The notes beneath the pieces were generated by a model, which worked only from the letters and a program-made list of their open reading frames with translations, did not search any database and was not told the origin of the DNA. A DNA stretch of 7,678 nt from Candidatus Fermentibacterota bacterium (lineage in GTDB: Bacteria; JAFGKV01), in assembly GCA_030620115.1 (NCBI GenBank), contig JAUXFG010000171.1, forward strand, positions 1 to 7,678, written 5' to 3'. The first letter of the stretch is position 1. The number at the start of each line of letters is the position of its first letter. The translations under genes and the position numbers were made by a program. Positions 6,277 through 7,678 of this stretch are shown one piece after another.

Positions 6277-6708
6277 TCATCCAGCAAGAGGGTTTTCCCA
6301 TTTGAGCATGGGGAAGCGGGAGAAGTCCGAGTCGGTGGATTGCAGCACACAACCGTACTCAATAGCGAGAGCGGCTATATGGGCATCAGTCACAAGGTTC
6401 GCTGTTGCCTGACCGCCCATCAGCATTTCCCTGAAGATGTCCCAGTGACGTTGCGTGGGCACGACGACCCTGGTGCATGGCTGGGACAGCCAACCACCGA
6501 TGCGCTCGATGGCCTCGTCCAGTGAGAGTGGGCGCTGGAAAACACGTGTATTGGTGCCGATGCGAACAAAAGCGTTCATAACCGTCCAGCAGAGACAGAC
6601 TGGCGTCGAACCCGAGAGCTGCATATCCCACCATTCCCGTGCCCGCTCGTGACGTTGGCTGAGGCTATCCTCGGCGTAGAGGAGGATATTGGCATCGACG
6701 AGTATCAA
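6277..6708 (-). CDS. vapC: VapC-type PIN-domain toxin
   Basis: This 143-residue protein is a PIN-domain ribonuclease and the toxin half of a type II toxin-antitoxin pair; such toxins cleave RNA, often tRNA or rRNA, when freed from their antitoxin. Acidic metal-binding residues are visible: Asp5 in VDAN, Asp108 in LVTDAH, and Asp126/Asp128 in STDSDFSRFP. The WTVMNAFVRIGTN stretch and the end LKWENPLAG match the subfamily first described in mycobacteria, where the usual mid-protein Glu is not obvious. The length is normal. The start is TTG (6708-6706), whose last two bases overlap the antitoxin's TGA stop (6707-6705), with GAGG 7 nt before it; this suggests translational coupling to the antitoxin. 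There is no downstream gene; a repeat begins about 25 nt after the stop. The toxin looks intact. Its RNA target cannot be inferred. Confidence 0.92.
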   Translation of the reverse strand: MILVDANILLYAEDSLSQRHERAREWWDMQLSGSTPVCLCWTVMNAFVRIGTNTRVFQRPLSLDEAIERIGGWLSQPCTRVVVPTQRHWDIFREMLMGGQATANLVTDAHIAALAIEYGCVLQSTDSDFSRFPMLKWENPLAG

Positions 6709-6950
6709 CGGAAATCCTCATCCTCCGCCTGAGCGAGTAGTTCCTGGATGTTATCAAGATTGTATCCTGCTCGGAGACCCATGGGATGAGGGTCCATACG
6801 GTATGGACGGTGAGACGCGGACTTGTCGATCTCCTCCAGTCCCACACGCAGAGCTTCATTCACCACATGACGGAAAGATGTGTGCAGCTTGGCTGCTGCG
6901 GCACGCGCTCGATCGAGGACGTCCTCATCAATTGTGAGTGTTGTTCTCAT
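6705..6950 (-). CDS. vapB: VapB-type ribbon-helix-helix antitoxin
   Basis: This 81-residue protein is the antitoxin partner of the PIN toxin. Residues 1-42 (MRTTLTIDEDVLDRARAAAA, then KLHTSFRHVVNEALRVGLEE) form a ribbon-helix-helix domain: a beta strand for operator contact and two helices for dimerisation. The tail from about residue 45 (PYRMDPHPMGLRAGYNLDNI, then QELLAQAEDEDFR) has the Pro/Gly-rich then acidic-helix shape typical of antitoxin tails that occlude the toxin active site. An ATG at 6971 would add seven residues, but it lies between the -35 and -10 boxes of the promoter, so the ATG at 6950 is the real start. No ribosome binding site precedes it, which fits a leaderless mRNA. It overlaps the toxin gene at its 3' end. 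Antitoxin and toxin together normally repress this promoter. Confidence 0.9.
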   Translation of the reverse strand: MRTTLTIDEDVLDRARAAAAKLHTSFRHVVNEALRVGLEEIDKSASHRPYRMDPHPMGLRAGYNLDNIQELLAQAEDEDFR

Positions 6951-6956
6951 GGTCGC

Positions 6957-6984
6957 ATTATAGCATCCCATTAGGTGATGTCAA
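6957..6984 (-). promoter_or_regulatory. Consensus promoter of the vapBC operon
   Basis: On the minus strand, TTGACA (6984-6979) and TATAAT (6962-6957) are both exact sigma-70 consensus boxes, separated by 16 nt. Only six bases separate the -10 box from the vapB ATG (6950), so the expected start site falls at or next to the A of the start codon. Confidence 0.85.
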
Positions 6985-6990
6985 GACATC
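6977..6990. promoter_or_regulatory. Inverted-repeat operator over the vapBC -35 box
   Basis: GATGTCAAGACATC is a perfect inverted repeat (6-bp arms, AA centre) that contains the whole -35 box. An additional ATCAC follows on the right and GTG precedes on the left, so flanking symmetry is partly retained. Ribbon-helix-helix antitoxins typically bind such short palindromes, so VapB(C) binding here would block RNA polymerase. Confidence 0.65.
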
Positions 6991-7050
6991 ATCACTTCCT
7001 GTGAACGTAAAACTGAGTGATAGCCATATCGAACCCTTCTCTAATATCCC

Positions 7051-7082
7051 TTCCCCTTTTGAGAAGGGGATTGAGGGGATTT
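7051..7082 (+). repeat. C/G-tract hairpin repeat, copy 2
   Basis: CCCCTT-ttgag-AAGGGG, then ATTGAGGGGATTT, has the same plan and orientation as 1069-1101. Again the C tract can pair with either of two G tracts. It lies upstream of the vapBC promoter and is not transcribed by it. Confidence 0.6.
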
Positions 7083-7168
7083 AACCGAAACCTCCCAATC
7101 AAGATTCCGGAGGAAAGCAAACCAGTCCTTCGCTTCGTCCACAGCTGCTTTATCACAATTGCCGACGC

Positions 7169-7232
7169 GATTGGATGAGGCATTGCGGCTCTCTTTCCTG
7201 ATCATCGGAAGCCCGATACCCTGCTGAATCCA
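7169..7232. repeat. 64-bp dispersed repeat, copy A
   Basis: It aligns without gaps to 7595-7658 in direct orientation at 50 of 64 positions. The left edge, GATTGGATGAGG, is identical in both copies. Confidence 0.65.
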
Positions 7233-7323
7233 ACGGATCAGCGACCACCGGGTGGCGGAATATCCACCCTTTTCAGCGGTCTTCCTCAGACCACCGGTCC
7301 TACTGGCGGTCGATTCCTCGATC

Positions 7324-7347
7324 CCACACCCAAGGCATTGGGCGCGG
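7324..7347 (-). repeat. Hairpin repeat, GCACCCA family, copy 3 (degenerate)
   Basis: CCACACCCAA / TTGGGCGCGG around the loop GGCA is a diverged copy of the hairpins at 5655-5680 and 5991-6018. The two mismatches become G-U pairs if the minus strand is transcribed, so the fold survives as RNA on that strand only. Confidence 0.55.
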
Positions 7348-7559
7348 AACAGCCTCAGGCGGCCACAGCCCTTCTCCCCCTTGCGGAGCAAGCGGTAGAA
7401 TTTTCCGCCGAAGATTCTAAACGAATTCCTCAAGCGTTTCTCTATTGACGATGTCGGCATAATCCGACTGATGTGTGATCGTCAGGCTGGAATGAGCTCG
7501 GGAGTGAGGGAGATTTCATGAATGGAGGCGGTAGTTCAGATGTTTGAGATTGCCTGCTC

Positions 7560-7584
7560 AATGTACGTTCGGAACCAACGTCCC
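7560..7584. repeat. Dispersed repeat fragment (copy of 6227-6251)
   Basis: This is a 25-base match (22 identical) with core TTCGGAACCAACGTCCC, followed after 10 bases by copy B of the 64-bp repeat. The two segments may be parts of one longer repeat unit. Confidence 0.6.
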
Positions 7585-7594
7585 CCAGATATTT

Positions 7595-7658
7595 GATTGG
7601 ATGAGGTATTGCGGCCCTCCTCCCTGTTCCGAGGCAACCCGATCTTCTGCCGAATCCA
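7595..7658. repeat. 64-bp dispersed repeat, copy B
   Basis: This is a direct, gapless match to 7169-7232 (50 of 64 bases). It continues to within 20 bases of the window end, so the full unit may extend beyond. Confidence 0.65.
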
Positions 7659-7678
7659 ACAGCCGCAGGCTGCAGCAG

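Larger units (their letters stand above)
6991..7678. other. Gene-free repeat mosaic at the right end
   Basis: No convincing gene is seen. A 139-codon open frame on the minus strand (7041-7460) runs through a C/G-tract repeat, a GCACCCA-family hairpin and a dispersed repeat, and shows no domain pattern. The stretch from 7461 to 7559 holds nothing I can identify. Confidence 0.5.

Noticed and set aside
4013-6760. Shared bases TTCCTGGATGTTAT at 4013-4026 and about 6740-6753, both encoding NIQEL near a C-terminus
   Set aside because: A short match in unrelated genes with no extension on either side; most likely chance.
7041-7460. 139-codon open frame on the minus strand
   Set aside because: It runs through three repeats (7051-7082, 7169-7232, 7324-7347), shows no domain pattern, and the repeat comparison gives no sign of coding constraint.
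5549-7658. CRISPR array or phage-defence island
   Set aside because: The repeats are few, unevenly spaced, diverged and partly inverted, with no cas or other defence genes besides the toxin-antitoxin pair.

Overview
This window looks like a chromosomal segment from an uncultured bacterium, possibly of the FCB group or a related candidate phylum. The main clue is a secreted DUF3160-family protein that ends in a type IX secretion / FlgD-Ig-like C-terminal sorting domain. A lone B12-binding-type radical SAM protein and many palindromic intergenic repeats fit that setting. This placement is an inference, because there is no rRNA or marker gene in the window.

Layout from left to right. On the minus strand, 143-760 encodes a TetR-family repressor. 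Its own promoter (797-824) is followed directly by an 18-bp near-perfect operator (777-794), which suggests autorepression. Between 761 and 1213 there is an apparent relic of a small cysteine-containing protein (879-1025, minus) and a C/G-rich hairpin repeat (1069-1101). On the plus strand, 1214-3923 is one DUF3160 gene split by a frameshift near 2244-2256. The two halves together make a protein of about 900 residues: signal peptide, DUF3160 body, C-terminal sorting domain. Convergent to it, on the minus strand, 3990-5441 encodes a radical SAM enzyme with a degenerate cobalamin-binding domain. A GTG start behind a strong ribosome binding site is preferred over the longer ATG start.

From about 5463 to 6276 there is no intact gene. 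This stretch holds a 181-bp unit with 20-bp terminal inverted repeats (5549-5729), a decayed C-terminal fragment that resembles a MATE efflux transporter (5726-5934, minus), and a 292-bp unit with 18-bp terminal inverted repeats (5936-6227). Several perfect palindromes lie inside these units. From 6277 to 6950 (minus) there is a compact VapBC-type toxin-antitoxin pair. Its promoter matches the sigma-70 consensus exactly at both boxes, overlaps an inverted-repeat operator, and is so close to the antitoxin ATG that the mRNA is probably leaderless. From 6991 to the end I see only repeats, with copies related to those further left, and no convincing gene.

The genes do not form one pathway. The toxin-antitoxin pair, the transporter remnant, the inverted-repeat units and the dispersed repeats together suggest an accessory, rearranged region downstream of two stable genes (the DUF3160 protein and the radical SAM enzyme). 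I found no convincing new multi-gene system. The most useful items are the regulatory architecture of the toxin-antitoxin and tetR loci, the frameshifted surface protein, and the two repeat units enclosing the transporter relic.
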